From Actinomycetes bacterium (GTDB taxonomy: Bacteria; Actinomycetota; Acidimicrobiia; Acidimicrobiales; Bog-793): DNA of 64,000 bases. Below, piece after piece: positions 15,176-23,960 of this stretch. The notes beneath the pieces are model-generated. The model was not told the DNA's origin and did not search any database. It saw only the letters and a program-made list of their open reading frames with translations. The stretch is from contig JAJZBI010000013.1 of the NCBI GenBank assembly GCA_021798985.1, positions 28,720 through 92,719 of the forward strand, written 5' to 3'. A program made the translations under genes and the position numbers. How positions within the stretch are numbered: position 1 is the first letter of the stretch; the number at the start of each line of letters is the position of its first letter.

Positions 15176-16348
15176 ATGGTGCCGAGCGCCCCAGCGCCGG
15201 GCGGCGCGCCGCCAGCGGTCGCGGCGCGATCGATGAGGGACGCCGCGACCCGCGAGGTCGCGCCAGCAACGCCACCGAGCGGGCCGCCGCGGCGGGCGAC
15301 GATCCGGGACGTGGCGCTGCGCGCCGGAGTCTCGCTCGGCACGGTGTCCAACGTCTTGAACCGGCCCGAGCTCGTCGCGCCCGAGACGCGCCAGCGCGTG
15401 CTCGACGCCATCTCGGACACCGGCTTCGTGCGCTCGAGCGCCGCGCACCAGCTGCGGGCCGGCAAGAGCCGCTCGATCGGCGTCGTGATCTTGGACGTGG
15501 CGAACCCGTTCTTCACCGAGCTCGTGCGGGGGATCGAGCACACGATGGTCGAACACGGCTACGTGCTCGTGCTGTGCTCGACCGATGAGTCGGCGAGTCG
15601 CGAGCAGCGCTATTTGCGCATGCTCGAGGAGCACCGCGTCGAAGGGGTGCTGGCGACCCCGGCCGAGCGCGACCTCGCCTCTTTCGTCGCGCTCGCCGAG
15701 CGCGGCGTGCCGACGGTACTGCTCGACCGCCCGGCGCCGCCCGGACGGCTCTGTGCGGTCACCGTCGACGACGCCCGCGGAGGGGAGCTCGCCGCCGCCC
15801 ACCTCTTCGGCCTCGGCCACCGGCGCATCGCCTTCGTGAACGGCCCGGCGACCATCCGCCAGTGCGCGGACCGCCGCCGCGGGGCGCGGCGCGCGGCGCG
15901 GCGCGCCGGCCGCGATCCTGGTGATGCCATCTGCGAGGTGCTGGTGCCGAGCCTCACCGCCGAGCAGGGCGAGGCGGCCAGCGCGCGCGTGCTGGCATGC
16001 GAGCCGCGCCCGAGCGCGGTGATGTGCGCGAACGACCTGCTGGCCCTCGGGGTCTTAAAGGGCCTCGTCGCCCGGGGCCTGCGCGTGCCAGAGGACCTCG
16101 CGCTCGTCGGCTACGACGACGTGGTCTTCTCCTCGATGCTGTCGCCGGCGCTCACCTCGGTCCGCCAGCCCAAGTTCGAGCTCGGGGCAACGGCGGCGGG
16201 CCTTTTGCTCGAGGAGCTGAGCGGAGCGCCGCACGAGCACCGCGAAGTGGTCTTCGCACCCGAGCTCGAGGTACGCGCCTCGACGATGGGCACCGCCCGG
16301 CCGGCCGCTCGTCGCGAGGGGCGCTCGGACGTGGCGCCGAGCCGGTGA
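15176..16348 (+). CDS. LacI-family regulator of the rhamnose operon
   Basis: A 390-residue repressor. The helix-turn-helix and hinge are at about residues 41-95 ('TIRDVALRAGVSLGTVSNVL'), later than usual, so the true start may be the ATG at 15233 (371 residues). The sensor domain is complete ('VILDVANPFFTELVRGIEH', 'VMCANDLLALGVLKGL', 'LALVGYDDVVFSSMLSPALT', 'PELEVRAST'). It lies 35 bp after the kinase gene in the same operon, so it is the natural repressor of the rha promoter at 9.8 kb, probably sensing rhamnose or rhamnulose. Its stop overlaps the start of the following kinase gene by four bases (GTGA). Confidence 0.92.
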   Translation: MVPSAPAPGGAPPAVAARSMRDAATREVAPATPPSGPPRRATIRDVALRAGVSLGTVSNVLNRPELVAPETRQRVLDAISDTGFVRSSAAHQLRAGKSRSIGVVILDVANPFFTELVRGIEHTMVEHGYVLVLCSTDESASREQRYLRMLEEHRVEGVLATPAERDLASFVALAERGVPTVLLDRPAPPGRLCAVTVDDARGGELAAAHLFGLGHRRIAFVNGPATIRQCADRRRGARRAARRAGRDPGDAICEVLVPSLTAEQGEAASARVLACEPRPSAVMCANDLLALGVLKGLVARGLRVPEDLALVGYDDVVFSSMLSPALTSVRQPKFELGATAAGLLLEELSGAPHEHREVVFAPELEVRASTMGTARPAARREGRSDVAPSR

Positions 16349-16959
16349 GCGCCGACGCCAGCCCGCCTGGACCCGCCCTCGGCTATCGGCCCAGCCTCGC
16401 GGCGATCGCGGACCGCATCGCGGAGCAGGTCATGCCGGGGCGGTGCTGCATCGTCGCGATCTCGGGCGTTGGTGGCAGCGGCAAGACGACGCTTGCCACC
16501 GCACTCGGGCGCCTGGTCGACTTCGGCGTCATCGGCGCGGACGAGTTCGCCACGGCTGCGGTGCTCGAGCGCTCGAGCGACTGGCGGGGGATCGACCGTG
16601 ATCGCCTGGCGCGCGAGGTGATCGGACCGGCGCGGCGCGGCGCGAGCACCCTCACCTACGCCTCGTGTCGTGACTGGGAGCACTTCTCGAGCGAGCCGGC
16701 GACCTGTTCGGTCGGTGCTGGGTTGATCATCGAGGGCGTCGGGCTCTTCCATCCGAGCCTCGCCGACGCCTTCGACCTCGCGTTGTGGCTCGACGTGGAC
16801 CTCGAGTTGGCCACCGCGCGGGGGATCGCCCGCGACGGTACGGCAACGGGCTCGGCCGCCGAGGCGCAATGGCGAGCGGTGTGGCGGGCGAACGAGATCG
16901 ACTTCCTCACCCGCTTCGACCCGATCGGCCGCGCCGACCTCGTGATCTCGCCGGCGTGA
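16345..16959 (+). CDS. P-loop uridine-kinase-like nucleoside/sugar kinase
   Basis: Start chosen at the GTG overlapping the LacI stop (GTGA); the upstream track frame is inside lacI. The 204-residue protein has the Walker A sequence 'AISGVGGSGKTTLATALG' at about residues 35-50, a 'VIGADEFATAAVLERSSDW' substrate-loop region, 'GLIIEGVGLFHPSLADAFD' and a C-terminal 'LDVDLELATARGIARDG'. This resembles uridine-kinase-type P-loop kinases common in actinobacteria. Membership of the rhamnose operon suggests a role linked to sugar or nucleotide-sugar metabolism, but the substrate is unknown. It is the last gene of the operon and converges on the ABC exporter gene. Confidence 0.75.
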   Translation: MSADASPPGPALGYRPSLAAIADRIAEQVMPGRCCIVAISGVGGSGKTTLATALGRLVDFGVIGADEFATAAVLERSSDWRGIDRDRLAREVIGPARRGASTLTYASCRDWEHFSSEPATCSVGAGLIIEGVGLFHPSLADAFDLALWLDVDLELATARGIARDGTATGSAAEAQWRAVWRANEIDFLTRFDPIGRADLVISPA

Positions 16960-16993
16960 TCAGGCGGGTGGCGCTCGTCGGGCCGGTGCCGCC

Positions 16994-19900
16994 TCAGCGA
17001 TCGAGCATCGCCCCTGAGATCGGGAGCTCGGCGTCGTTCGCGGTCTCAAATGCCGCCCACATCGCGGCGTAGGGGCCGTTGCGGGCGACGAGCTCATCGT
17101 GGCTGCCGCTCTCGGCGACCTCGCCGTGGGCGAGGACGACGATGCGGTCGGCGTCGCGGGCGCTTTGTAGCCGGTGGGCGATCAGCACCGTCGTCCGCCC
17201 GTCGGCGACGGCGTGCATCGCCGCGCTCACCCGCCCCTCGCTCTTGAGGTCGAGGTTCGAGGTCGCCTCGTCGAGGAGCAAGATGGCAGGGTCGACGAGC
17301 TGGGCGCGGGCGAGCGCGATCAGCTGACGCTCGCCGGCCGACAGCGAGCGACCGCGCTCGGCGATCTCGTGGAGGTAACCGCCGGGGAGCTTCGCGATCA
17401 CCTCGTGCGCGCCCACGGCGCGCGCCGCGGCCTCGACGTCGGCGTCGCTCGCGTGCGGCCGGCCGTACGCGATGTTGTCGCGCACGGTGCCGGAGAATAA
17501 GAACGCCTCCTGGGGCACGTAGCCGAGCTGGCTGCGCAGCGCGTGCAGGTCGAGTTCGCGCAGGTCGTGGCCGTCGACGCGGACCGTGCCCTCGTCGGGG
17601 TCATAGAAGCGGGCGAGCAGCTTGACGAGGGTGGACTTGCCCGCGCCGGTCTTGCCGACCAGCGCCACCGTCTCGCCCGGTCGCACCGACAGCGTGATGC
17701 CACGCAGCGCCTCTCCGGTCACCGGCGCGTCGATGCGTGGACCGTCGCGCCGATCGGCGGGCCCGCGTCGCTCCGGCCGGGCGCGTGCGAGCGGCACGGC
17801 GGGGTAGGCGAAGTGCACCGCCTCGAGCTCGATCGCACCGCTCAGACGCTCGGGCACGACGGCGTCGGGGCGCTCGGCGGTCCGCGGCTCGAGGCGCATC
17901 AGCTCACCGATGCGCCCGATCGAGACCCTTGTCTGCTGCCAGGCGTCGAAGACCTGGGAGAGCTGCTGGATCGGGGAGAAGAAGAGGTCGATGTACAAGA
18001 TGAAGGCGATCAGCGCCCCGGGCGCGAGCTGGTGGCTGGCGACGAGGCCTGCGCCGACTCCGAGGACGATGGCGTCGGCGCCCGAGGAGAGGAACTGGAC
18101 GAAGGGGAAGTAGGTGGCGACGAGGCGCTGGGCGCCGACGCGAGCGTCGAGGTAGTCGCGGCCCAGCGCGTGGAAGCGTTCGCGCGTCTCGGCCTCATGC
18201 GTGAACGCCTGCGCCTCGCGCACGCCCGCGAGGCTCTCTTGGAAGTCGGCGTTGACGATGGCGATCCGCTCGCGCGACAGCTCATAGCAGCGCGCCGCCC
18301 GTCGGCGGAAGACCACGGTGGCGAGGGCGAGGGGCAAGACGACGCTCAAGGTGGCGAGGCCGAGCTCGGCGTCGATGACCACGAGGGCGGCGCCGACGCC
18401 GACGAAGGTGACCATCGAGACCAATGCCGACAGGACGCCGTTCTCGATTAGCGACTCGAACTGATCGACGTCGGTGGTCATGCGGGTCATGATCCGCCCG
18501 GTCATCTCTCGCTCGTAGTAGTCGAGGGAGAGGCGTTGGAGCTGCGCCCAGATCCGGATGCGCAGCGAGCACATGATGCGCTGGGCCGTGCGCCCGGTGA
18601 CGAAGGTCTCGGCGATCTCGTCGAGGAGATCGAAGAGCGCGATGGCGAAATAGACCGCTGCCGCCATGAGGACCACGGCGAGCGAGCCGTGCTCCACGCC
18701 GCGGTCGATGCCGACCTTGACGAGCAGCGGCCCGCAGATCGCGGCGATCGCGTCGATCACCACGAGCACCAGGCCGAAGGCGAGCGGCCAGGCGAACGCG
18801 GCGAGTAGGCGGCGCAAGGAGAACCTGGCGTCGGGGGTCGACTCGGCGCGCAAATCGATCGCCGCGACGTCGCGCACGGGTCGCAGCGCTGCCACGCGAC
18901 CGAGCAGCTCGGGCGTCGGCGCGAGGTTGAGCCGCCAGCCGCCGCCCCCACCGCCGAGGCCGGGCCCGAGGCTCGGCCCGGCGCGCCACGCGCTCGGCGC
19001 GCCGCCGCCGCTCGGCGCTCGGCGCCACGCCGACGCCGTCGTCGCGCCGTCGCTCGCCGGCTTGGCCTGTTCCTCCTCGCTCCCCCCGAGCCCAGCGAGC
19101 AGGGTCCGGTAGGCGGCGCTCGTCGCCATCAACTCCTCGTGACTGCCCTCGGCGACGATCCGGCCCGCCTCGAGCACGGCGATCCGATCGGCCAGGCGCA
19201 GCGTGGAGCGGCGATGCGCGATCAGCAGGGTCGTGCGCCCGGCGAGCACATGGCGGAGCGCGTCGTGGATGGCGCCTTCGACGACGGCGTCGATCGCGCT
19301 CGTGGCGTCGTCGAGGACGAGCACGGCGGGGTCCGACAAGATCGCGCGGGCAAGGGCGATCCGCTGGCGCTGACCGCCGGACAAGGTGAGGCCCCGTTCG
19401 CCGACCATGGTGTCGTAGCCCTTGGGGAGCGCGGCGATGAATTCGTGTGCTGCCGCTGCCTTGGCCGCAGCGTGGATCTCGGCGTCGCTCGCGCCCGGTC
19501 GGCCATACGCGATGTTGGCGCGCACCGAGGCAGAGAAGAGGAAGCTGTCCTCAAAGACGAGCCCGATGCTTCGGCGTAAGAAGTCGAGCCGCAGCCCCGA
19601 GAGATCGTGGCCGTCCAGGCGGATCGTCCCGGCGTCGGGCGCATAGAAACGGGCGAGCAGCATCGCGGCGGTCGACTTGCCGCTCGCGCTCGCACCGACG
19701 AGCGCGAGCCGCTCGCCGGGAGCGAGGTGGAGGTCCAAGCCGTCGAGTACGGGGGCGGCACCCTCGCGATAGGAGAAGGCGACCCGGTCGAAGTCGAGCT
19801 CGCCGCGCACCTCGGCGAGCTCGACGGCGCCTGGGCGATCCGCGATCGCCGGGGCGAGGTCGAGGAGCTGGAAGATCCGCTCGACACCGGCGCGGGCCTG

Positions 19901-20836
19901 CTGGCCGATGGTGAGGACCCCGGCGAGCTGGCGCGCGGGCGCGAGCATCTGGGCCAGGTAGGTCGAGAAGGCGAGGAAGGTCCCGAGCGTGATGTCGTGG
20001 TGCAGGGCCATGTCGCCGCCGAGCGCCAACAGCGCCGCCTGACCGATCGTCGGGACCGCCTCGAGCAGGGGCTGGTAGCGCGACTGGAGCCGCACCGCGC
20101 GGAGCTGGGAGCCATAGAGCGCCTGGGCGGCGCGCGCGAGGCGACCGAGCTCGCGGCGTTCCTGGCCGAACGCCTTGACGACGCGCACGCCGTTCACGTC
20201 CTCGTCGACGATCTGGGCGAGGTCGCCCTCTCGCTGCTGGGCGTCCCAGGTCGCTGGGAAGATCCGCCAGCGCATCTTGTAGGAGATGACGAGCAAAGCG
20301 GGCACGACCGCGAGGCTGACCACCGCCAGCTTCGGTGCCAGGGCGCACATCACCGCCAGCGACAGCGCCATCAACAAGACGTTGCCGCTCATGATCGGAA
20401 AGAAGCTCAACAGCCCCTGGACCAAGGTCGAGTCCGAGTTGGCCCGCGCCACGAGCTGGCCGGTCGGCATGCGGGAGAGGTTCTCCGCGTCCATCGCCAG
20501 CAGGTGGTCGTGCATGGCGTTGCGCAGGTCGTATTGGACCGACAATGCGACCCTGCCGCCGCGGTAGCGGCGCAGGTAGGCAAAGCCGAAGGCGGCGAGC
20601 GCCAAGGCAACGAGGGCCACCAGCCAGGCCCAGATCGACGAGGAGGCCGTGACGATGGCGTGGTCGACGATCTGGCGCTCGACCAGGGGGATCATCGCCA
20701 AACAGAGGTTGCCGGCGACGGCGGCTCCGAGCGAGATGAGCACGTCGGCGCGATGGCGCATCATGTAGCCCCACAGCCGGTGCACCCAGCCGCGCTCGTT
20801 GGCCTCGGGGGCCTGCGGCGCGGCGTGCTCGCTCAC
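16994..20836 (-). CDS. single-chain ABC exporter (two membrane domains, two ATPase domains)
   Basis: A 1280-residue full transporter in the order TMD1 (about 25-320), NBD1 (about 350-600), a Gly/Ser/Pro linker, TMD2 (about 668-960), NBD2 (about 1030-1265). NBD1 has Walker A 'GASASGKST', signature LSGGQ and Walker B 'VLVLDDATSA', with Asp where the catalytic Glu should be. NBD2 has Walker A 'GKTGAGKST', Walker B 'LLLDEATSN' but a changed signature LSAGE. So one composite ATP site is degenerate and one is canonical, as in heterodimeric exporters such as TM287/288. Bacterial counterparts are normally two genes. It starts with a GTG overlapping the MarR stop (GTGA), so MarR probably controls it. 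Likely substrate: drugs, lipids or peptides. Confidence 0.92.
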   Translation of the reverse strand: MSEHAAPQAPEANERGWVHRLWGYMMRHRADVLISLGAAVAGNLCLAMIPLVERQIVDHAIVTASSSIWAWLVALVALALAAFGFAYLRRYRGGRVALSVQYDLRNAMHDHLLAMDAENLSRMPTGQLVARANSDSTLVQGLLSFFPIMSGNVLLMALSLAVMCALAPKLAVVSLAVVPALLVISYKMRWRIFPATWDAQQREGDLAQIVDEDVNGVRVVKAFGQERRELGRLARAAQALYGSQLRAVRLQSRYQPLLEAVPTIGQAALLALGGDMALHHDITLGTFLAFSTYLAQMLAPARQLAGVLTIGQQARAGVERIFQLLDLAPAIADRPGAVELAEVRGELDFDRVAFSYREGAAPVLDGLDLHLAPGERLALVGASASGKSTAAMLLARFYAPDAGTIRLDGHDLSGLRLDFLRRSIGLVFEDSFLFSASVRANIAYGRPGASDAEIHAAAKAAAAHEFIAALPKGYDTMVGERGLTLSGGQRQRIALARAILSDPAVLVLDDATSAIDAVVEGAIHDALRHVLAGRTTLLIAHRRSTLRLADRIAVLEAGRIVAEGSHEELMATSAAYRTLLAGLGGSEEEQAKPASDGATTASAWRRAPSGGGAPSAWRAGPSLGPGLGGGGGGWRLNLAPTPELLGRVAALRPVRDVAAIDLRAESTPDARFSLRRLLAAFAWPLAFGLVLVVIDAIAAICGPLLVKVGIDRGVEHGSLAVVLMAAAVYFAIALFDLLDEIAETFVTGRTAQRIMCSLRIRIWAQLQRLSLDYYEREMTGRIMTRMTTDVDQFESLIENGVLSALVSMVTFVGVGAALVVIDAELGLATLSVVLPLALATVVFRRRAARCYELSRERIAIVNADFQESLAGVREAQAFTHEAETRERFHALGRDYLDARVGAQRLVATYFPFVQFLSSGADAIVLGVGAGLVASHQLAPGALIAFILYIDLFFSPIQQLSQVFDAWQQTRVSIGRIGELMRLEPRTAERPDAVVPERLSGAIELEAVHFAYPAVPLARARPERRGPADRRDGPRIDAPVTGEALRGITLSVRPGETVALVGKTGAGKSTLVKLLARFYDPDEGTVRVDGHDLRELDLHALRSQLGYVPQEAFLFSGTVRDNIAYGRPHASDADVEAAARAVGAHEVIAKLPGGYLHEIAERGRSLSAGERQLIALARAQLVDPAILLLDEATSNLDLKSEGRVSAAMHAVADGRTTVLIAHRLQSARDADRIVVLAHGEVAESGSHDELVARNGPYAAMWAAFETANDAELPISGAMLDR

Positions 20837-21315
20837 TGCTCGCTGCCCAGGCGCTCGCCGGCGAGCGCTTCGATCGCCCGGTCCATCGCCGCGAGCGCCG
20901 CGATCAGCGCGTCGCCGGCGCCGCTCTTGCCGGCGATCGCTGCCAGCTTGGCCAGCATCTCCTCCTCAGCGGCCTGCAGCACGGCGCGACCTCGCTCGGT
21001 CAGGTCGAGCGCGGCGGCTCGCTGATCACCGGCGACGCTGTGGCGCTCGAGCAGCCCGCGTTCGCACAGGGTCTCGACCAGCGTGCTCACCGCCGGCTTG
21101 CCGAGCGCCAGGCGACGAGCGATGCGGGAGGCCTGCTCGGCACCATCGGCGATCGCCGCCAGCACCCGGTACTGGGCGAGGCTCAGCTCGCCGCAGCTGC
21201 GCTCGAGCATGCGGGCGCTGCGCGTGAGGGCGCGCAGGGCACCGAGCGCGGGGTCGTCGTGGCGCGCGGCCGCCGCCGGAGCATTCATGAGGGCGGGCGT
21301 CGGGGGAACGGCCAC
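20833..21315 (-). CDS. MarR-family transcriptional regulator
   Basis: A 160-residue winged-helix regulator. The core 'LSLAQYRVLAAIADGAEQASRIARRLALGKPAVSTLVETLCERGLLER' gives the MarR recognition helix, followed by the wing 'AGDQRAAALDLTERGRAV' and C-terminal dimer helices. The GTG at 21315 follows the track; an ATG nine codons later is also possible. It is the first gene of a two-gene operon with the ABC exporter (GTGA overlap), the typical arrangement of a drug- or phenolic-responsive repressor and its pump. A 16-bp-arm palindrome lies 11 bp upstream and is the obvious candidate operator. Confidence 0.92.
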   Translation of the reverse strand: MAVPPTPALMNAPAAAARHDDPALGALRALTRSARMLERSCGELSLAQYRVLAAIADGAEQASRIARRLALGKPAVSTLVETLCERGLLERHSVAGDQRAAALDLTERGRAVLQAAEEEMLAKLAAIAGKSGAGDALIAALAAMDRAIEALAGERLGSEQ

Positions 21316-21325
21316 CCCGAGGAGC

Positions 21326-21362
21326 CTAGCAAGATAGTTCGTTCGTCGAACTATCTTGCTAG
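21326..21362. promoter_or_regulatory. perfect inverted repeat upstream of marR, probable MarR operator
   Basis: CTAGCAAGATAGTTCG and its exact reverse complement flank TTCGT: 16-bp arms, 5-base spacer. The arms are AT-richer than anything nearby. It lies between the stop of the GH25-like gene (21391) and the marR start (21315), both on the minus strand. MarR operators are palindromes of this type next to their own gene. A terminator for the upstream gene is the alternative, but there is no T-run after the stem. Confidence 0.55.
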
Positions 21363-21390
21363 TCGAGGGCCGGTGCGTCCGCCCGAGTGC

Positions 21391-23652
21391 TCAGCAGGCG
21401 TAGTCGGGATCGATCCCATACGGCGAGGGCAGGACCCCGGGGGTCTCTTGGAGCAGCCAGGGAACGCCCCCAGCGAACAGGTCGGTCTTCTTCGAGCCCT
21501 GATAGTGGGCGGTGCCGGCGCACCAGCGGGCAAGGATCGTGGTGCTCGGCAGACCGCGCTCGTGATAGGGGGGCTTGGTCCAGGGGACGCCGGCGATCCA
21601 CAGCGGCACCCGCTTGCCGGCCGGGACGTAGTCACCGGCGATGGCGGAGTACTGCAGGCTCGAGGAGTAGATCCCGACGGTGATCTTCTGGGCGCGCAGG
21701 GCGTCGATGGCCCCTTGGATCGTGCGGTCGTTGAGCTTGCGGTTCGCCGACCAGTACCGTCCGGCGGCGAAGTCCGCGTACTCGCCCGGTGAGAGCGCGG
21801 CGTTCTCGACGTCGATCCACCAAAGCGATGAGCGCGTCCCCTTCGCGTTCGCGTAGGCGAGGGCGTTGCGGGCGCCGTTGTAGCCGTAGTTGTAGGCCCG
21901 GCAGGAGGCTTGGCGATCCCGTGGCCGCGCCGCACAGCGTCCGGCCGGTCCGGTTGCCGCCTGGCGGCGCGACGCTGCGCTGTTGGTCGGGGCGTTCACG
22001 AACAGGTACAGGCTCGGCGGGTCGCCCTTGGCGGCCGCCCGGTTCGCCCAGCTGGTCTCGGCGGCGAGGCAGGAGTTCAGCGAGCTGTCGAGCCAGCCGG
22101 CGACCTGCAGCACGCTGAGGCCGAGCCGGGCCGGCAGGCCGGCCTGGGTCCGCGCCGGCGCGTGCCGGTTGCACTGGAAGTTGCTGATGTCGTAGCCGAT
22201 GGCGCCGTGCGCGTAGGGGTCGCCCTTCAGCGGCTTGAGGGGTGGGAGTGCCGGCGGTGGCGGCGAGGCCGACACGCCAGTGGTCGCCCTGGCGGCCGTC
22301 GCCACCAAGGCGACCACCCCGTGGCCCGCGCTCGCGGTGACATGGCCGAGCGAACCGTGGCTCACGGCCTGGCCGTAGCCATAGACCTGGCCCGTGTCGG
22401 TGACGACCCAGTACCCGGCGCCGTCGCGGGTCGCGGCGATCCCGACGACGGGCTGATGGCCGGCCGCGTGCGCCGGGGAGCCGTAGAAGGGGGCGTCTCC
22501 GAACTGGCGAACGGCGCCGTCGGCGTACGCGATCCAATAACCGCCGCCGTCCGCGGTCGCGGCAAGCCCGACCGCCGGTGAGCCACCGGGCCCGTGCCCC
22601 GAGCCAATGGCGCGCGCGTCGCCGTAGGGGTAGACGGTCCCGGTGCTCGTGAAGACCCAGTAGCCGTTGCCGTCCGGGGTCGGCACGATGCCGGCGACGT
22701 TGTCGCTGGTCACCTGGTGCACGGGCGAGCCGCAAAACGGTGCGTCCCCGAGGTGCACGACGCTGCCGCGATCGGTCACCGCCAAGAGCCCGCCCCCGTC
22801 GGGCGTTGCCGCCAGGGCGACGAAGGAGCCGACGTGGCGTTCCTCATACGGCGTGCCGTAGTGGACCGCGAAGCCGTACGCGAAGAGGTGGCCGTCCGCG
22901 CTGAGCAGCCAGTAGCCATTTCCGCCCGGGGTCGCTGCGGCGCCGATGATCCGTGACGACCCGGCCTTCGCCGGGAGCGAGCCGTAGTTGCGCGCCCCGC
23001 CGTAGCTGTAGACGGCACCGTTCGCGGTGATGAGGTCATAGGCGTTGGTCGCCGAGCTTGGCGCCACGCCCGTGGAGATCGATGCGGGGGCCGTCGTGCT
23101 TGTCGAGCTCGACCCATTTCCGCTCGTTCCCGCCACGCTCGTGCTGGGCGGCGGCGCCAGCGTTTGGACGGTCGCCGGCAGCGTGGTGGTCGTCGTCGAG
23201 GTTGACCCGGTGCCACTCGTCCCTACGGCGCCACTCGTCCCTGCTGTTCCGCTCGTCCCTGCCGTGCCGCTCGTTCCTGGGATGCCGCTCGACCCTGCCA
23301 GCGTCGTCGTGGTCGCAGCGCCTTGTTCCTCGGTTCCATAACGGGTCGAGCTTCCTGAAGTGCCTGAAGATCCGCTGAACCCCGACGTGCCCGCGGCTCC
23401 AGAGGTCCCCGACGTGCCAGAGGTCCCCGACGTGCCAGAGGTCCCCGACGTGCCAGAGGTCCCGCTCGTCCCGGATGCCAAGACGCAGCCATAGCTTGCG
23501 CCCAGGTGCGCGGCACTGGCAGGGCGCCGCGAGGTCGCACCGGCGCGCCCGGGGGCGGCAAGGATCGCCGGTGCGACCGCAGCAAGGGATGCCGTCACGG
23601 TGATGCGGTGCATCCAGCCGCGGCGGTGGTCACTGCTTGGGGCGTGGTTCAT
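21391..23652 (-). CDS. secreted GH25-like glycoside hydrolase with propeller repeats and Gly-Thr-Ser region
   Basis: Start moved from 23787 to the ATG at 23652, which opens a twin-Arg-containing signal sequence ('[19 protein letters not shown]', then a hydrophobic stretch); 753 residues. Order: signal; a low-complexity region with at least eight tandem Gly-Thr-Ser units and further Ser/Thr-rich repeats; six propeller-like repeats (for example '[15 protein letters not shown]', '[15 protein letters not shown]'); a Pro linker; and a C-terminal domain of about 260 residues with '[12 protein letters not shown]', 'LWWIDVEN' (paired Asp/Glu), '[13 protein letters not shown]' and 'PLWIAGV', resembling GH25-type muramidases and related GH-like domains. 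Likely acts on or decorates the cell wall. Enzyme activity is inferred. Confidence 0.8.
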   Translation of the reverse strand: MNHAPSSDHRRGWMHRITVTASLAAVAPAILAAPGRAGATSRRPASAAHLGASYGCVLASGTSGTSGTSGTSGTSGTSGTSGTSGAAGTSGFSGSSGTSGSSTRYGTEEQGAATTTTLAGSSGIPGTSGTAGTSGTAGTSGAVGTSGTGSTSTTTTTLPATVQTLAPPPSTSVAGTSGNGSSSTSTTAPASISTGVAPSSATNAYDLITANGAVYSYGGARNYGSLPAKAGSSRIIGAAATPGGNGYWLLSADGHLFAYGFAVHYGTPYEERHVGSFVALAATPDGGGLLAVTDRGSVVHLGDAPFCGSPVHQVTSDNVAGIVPTPDGNGYWVFTSTGTVYPYGDARAIGSGHGPGGSPAVGLAATADGGGYWIAYADGAVRQFGDAPFYGSPAHAAGHQPVVGIAATRDGAGYWVVTDTGQVYGYGQAVSHGSLGHVTASAGHGVVALVATAARATTGVSASPPPPALPPLKPLKGDPYAHGAIGYDISNFQCNRHAPARTQAGLPARLGLSVLQVAGWLDSSLNSCLAAETSWANRAAAKGDPPSLYLFVNAPTNSAASRRQAATGPAGRCAARPRDRQASCRAYNYGYNGARNALAYANAKGTRSSLWWIDVENAALSPGEYADFAAGRYWSANRKLNDRTIQGAIDALRAQKITVGIYSSSLQYSAIAGDYVPAGKRVPLWIAGVPWTKPPYHERGLPSTTILARWCAGTAHYQGSKKTDLFAGGVPWLLQETPGVLPSPYGIDPDYAC
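23215..23300. repeat. degenerate 18-bp tandem repeats coding Gly-Thr-Ser/Gly-Thr-Ala units
   Basis: About five degenerate 18-bp units built around CCGCTCGTCCCTGC, inside the GH25-like gene. They encode the second Thr/Ser/Gly-rich stretch. Units differ by several bases, so this block is older or less recombined than the one at 23.4 kb. Confidence 0.6.
23401..23463. repeat. three and a half exact 18-bp tandem repeats
   Basis: AGAGGTCCCCGACGTGCC occurs three times in a row without change, plus a partial fourth copy. Each unit encodes Gly-Thr-Ser-Gly-Thr-Ser on the minus strand. Identity at the DNA level, in a background where synonymous codons normally vary, indicates recent expansion or slippage, so length may vary between strains. 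Confidence 0.85.
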
Positions 23653-23960
23653 CAACGTCTCTGTACTGGGTCGCAATTCGGCCGCGTTCGCGGCCCGTAC
23701 TGGGCGCGTGCTGACGCGCCAGGGGCGGCGGGAACCGCTGAATTCTTGACAAAACCCGCCATTTGTTGGCGCTGTGGCCGCACCCACCCTCGCGCGTGGT
23801 GCGCCCCCTGGCGAGGGCCTCTGCGCGCCCCTAACAGAGTGCTAACGCCGGAAGGGAAACTCCGATTGAGTGCCTTCGCACGATCGCAACACTGCGGACG
23901 ATTCGGGGTGGCGTCGGTCCGCTTTGGCGGGCTCGGCGACGTCGGAGCTACAACCGCACC
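23653..23960. other. divergent intergenic region
   Basis: 308 bp between the GH25-like gene (minus) and the 2-hydroxyacid dehydrogenase gene (plus). It holds a short hairpin GGCCGCG-TT-CGCGGCC (23680-23695) in the leader of the minus gene, two copies of GTACTGGG flanking it, a perfect TTGACA (23746-23751, plus strand) without a good -10 partner, and TACAAC (23949-23954) six bases before the dehydrogenase ATG. No further gene is seen. Confidence 0.5.

Noticed and set aside
19607-21025. 472-aa plus-strand ORF opposite the ABC exporter
   Set aside because: Antisense shadow without hydrophobic or catalytic motifs; the minus strand carries complete ABC domains.
23401-23463. Possible CRISPR-like repeats
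   Set aside because: Repeats are contiguous 18-mers with no spacers and encode Gly-Thr-Ser in frame; no cas gene is present.
23746-23751. Perfect TTGACA as a -35 box
   Set aside because: No acceptable -10 box at 16-19 bases on the plus strand (GCGCTG at 17), so not called a promoter.
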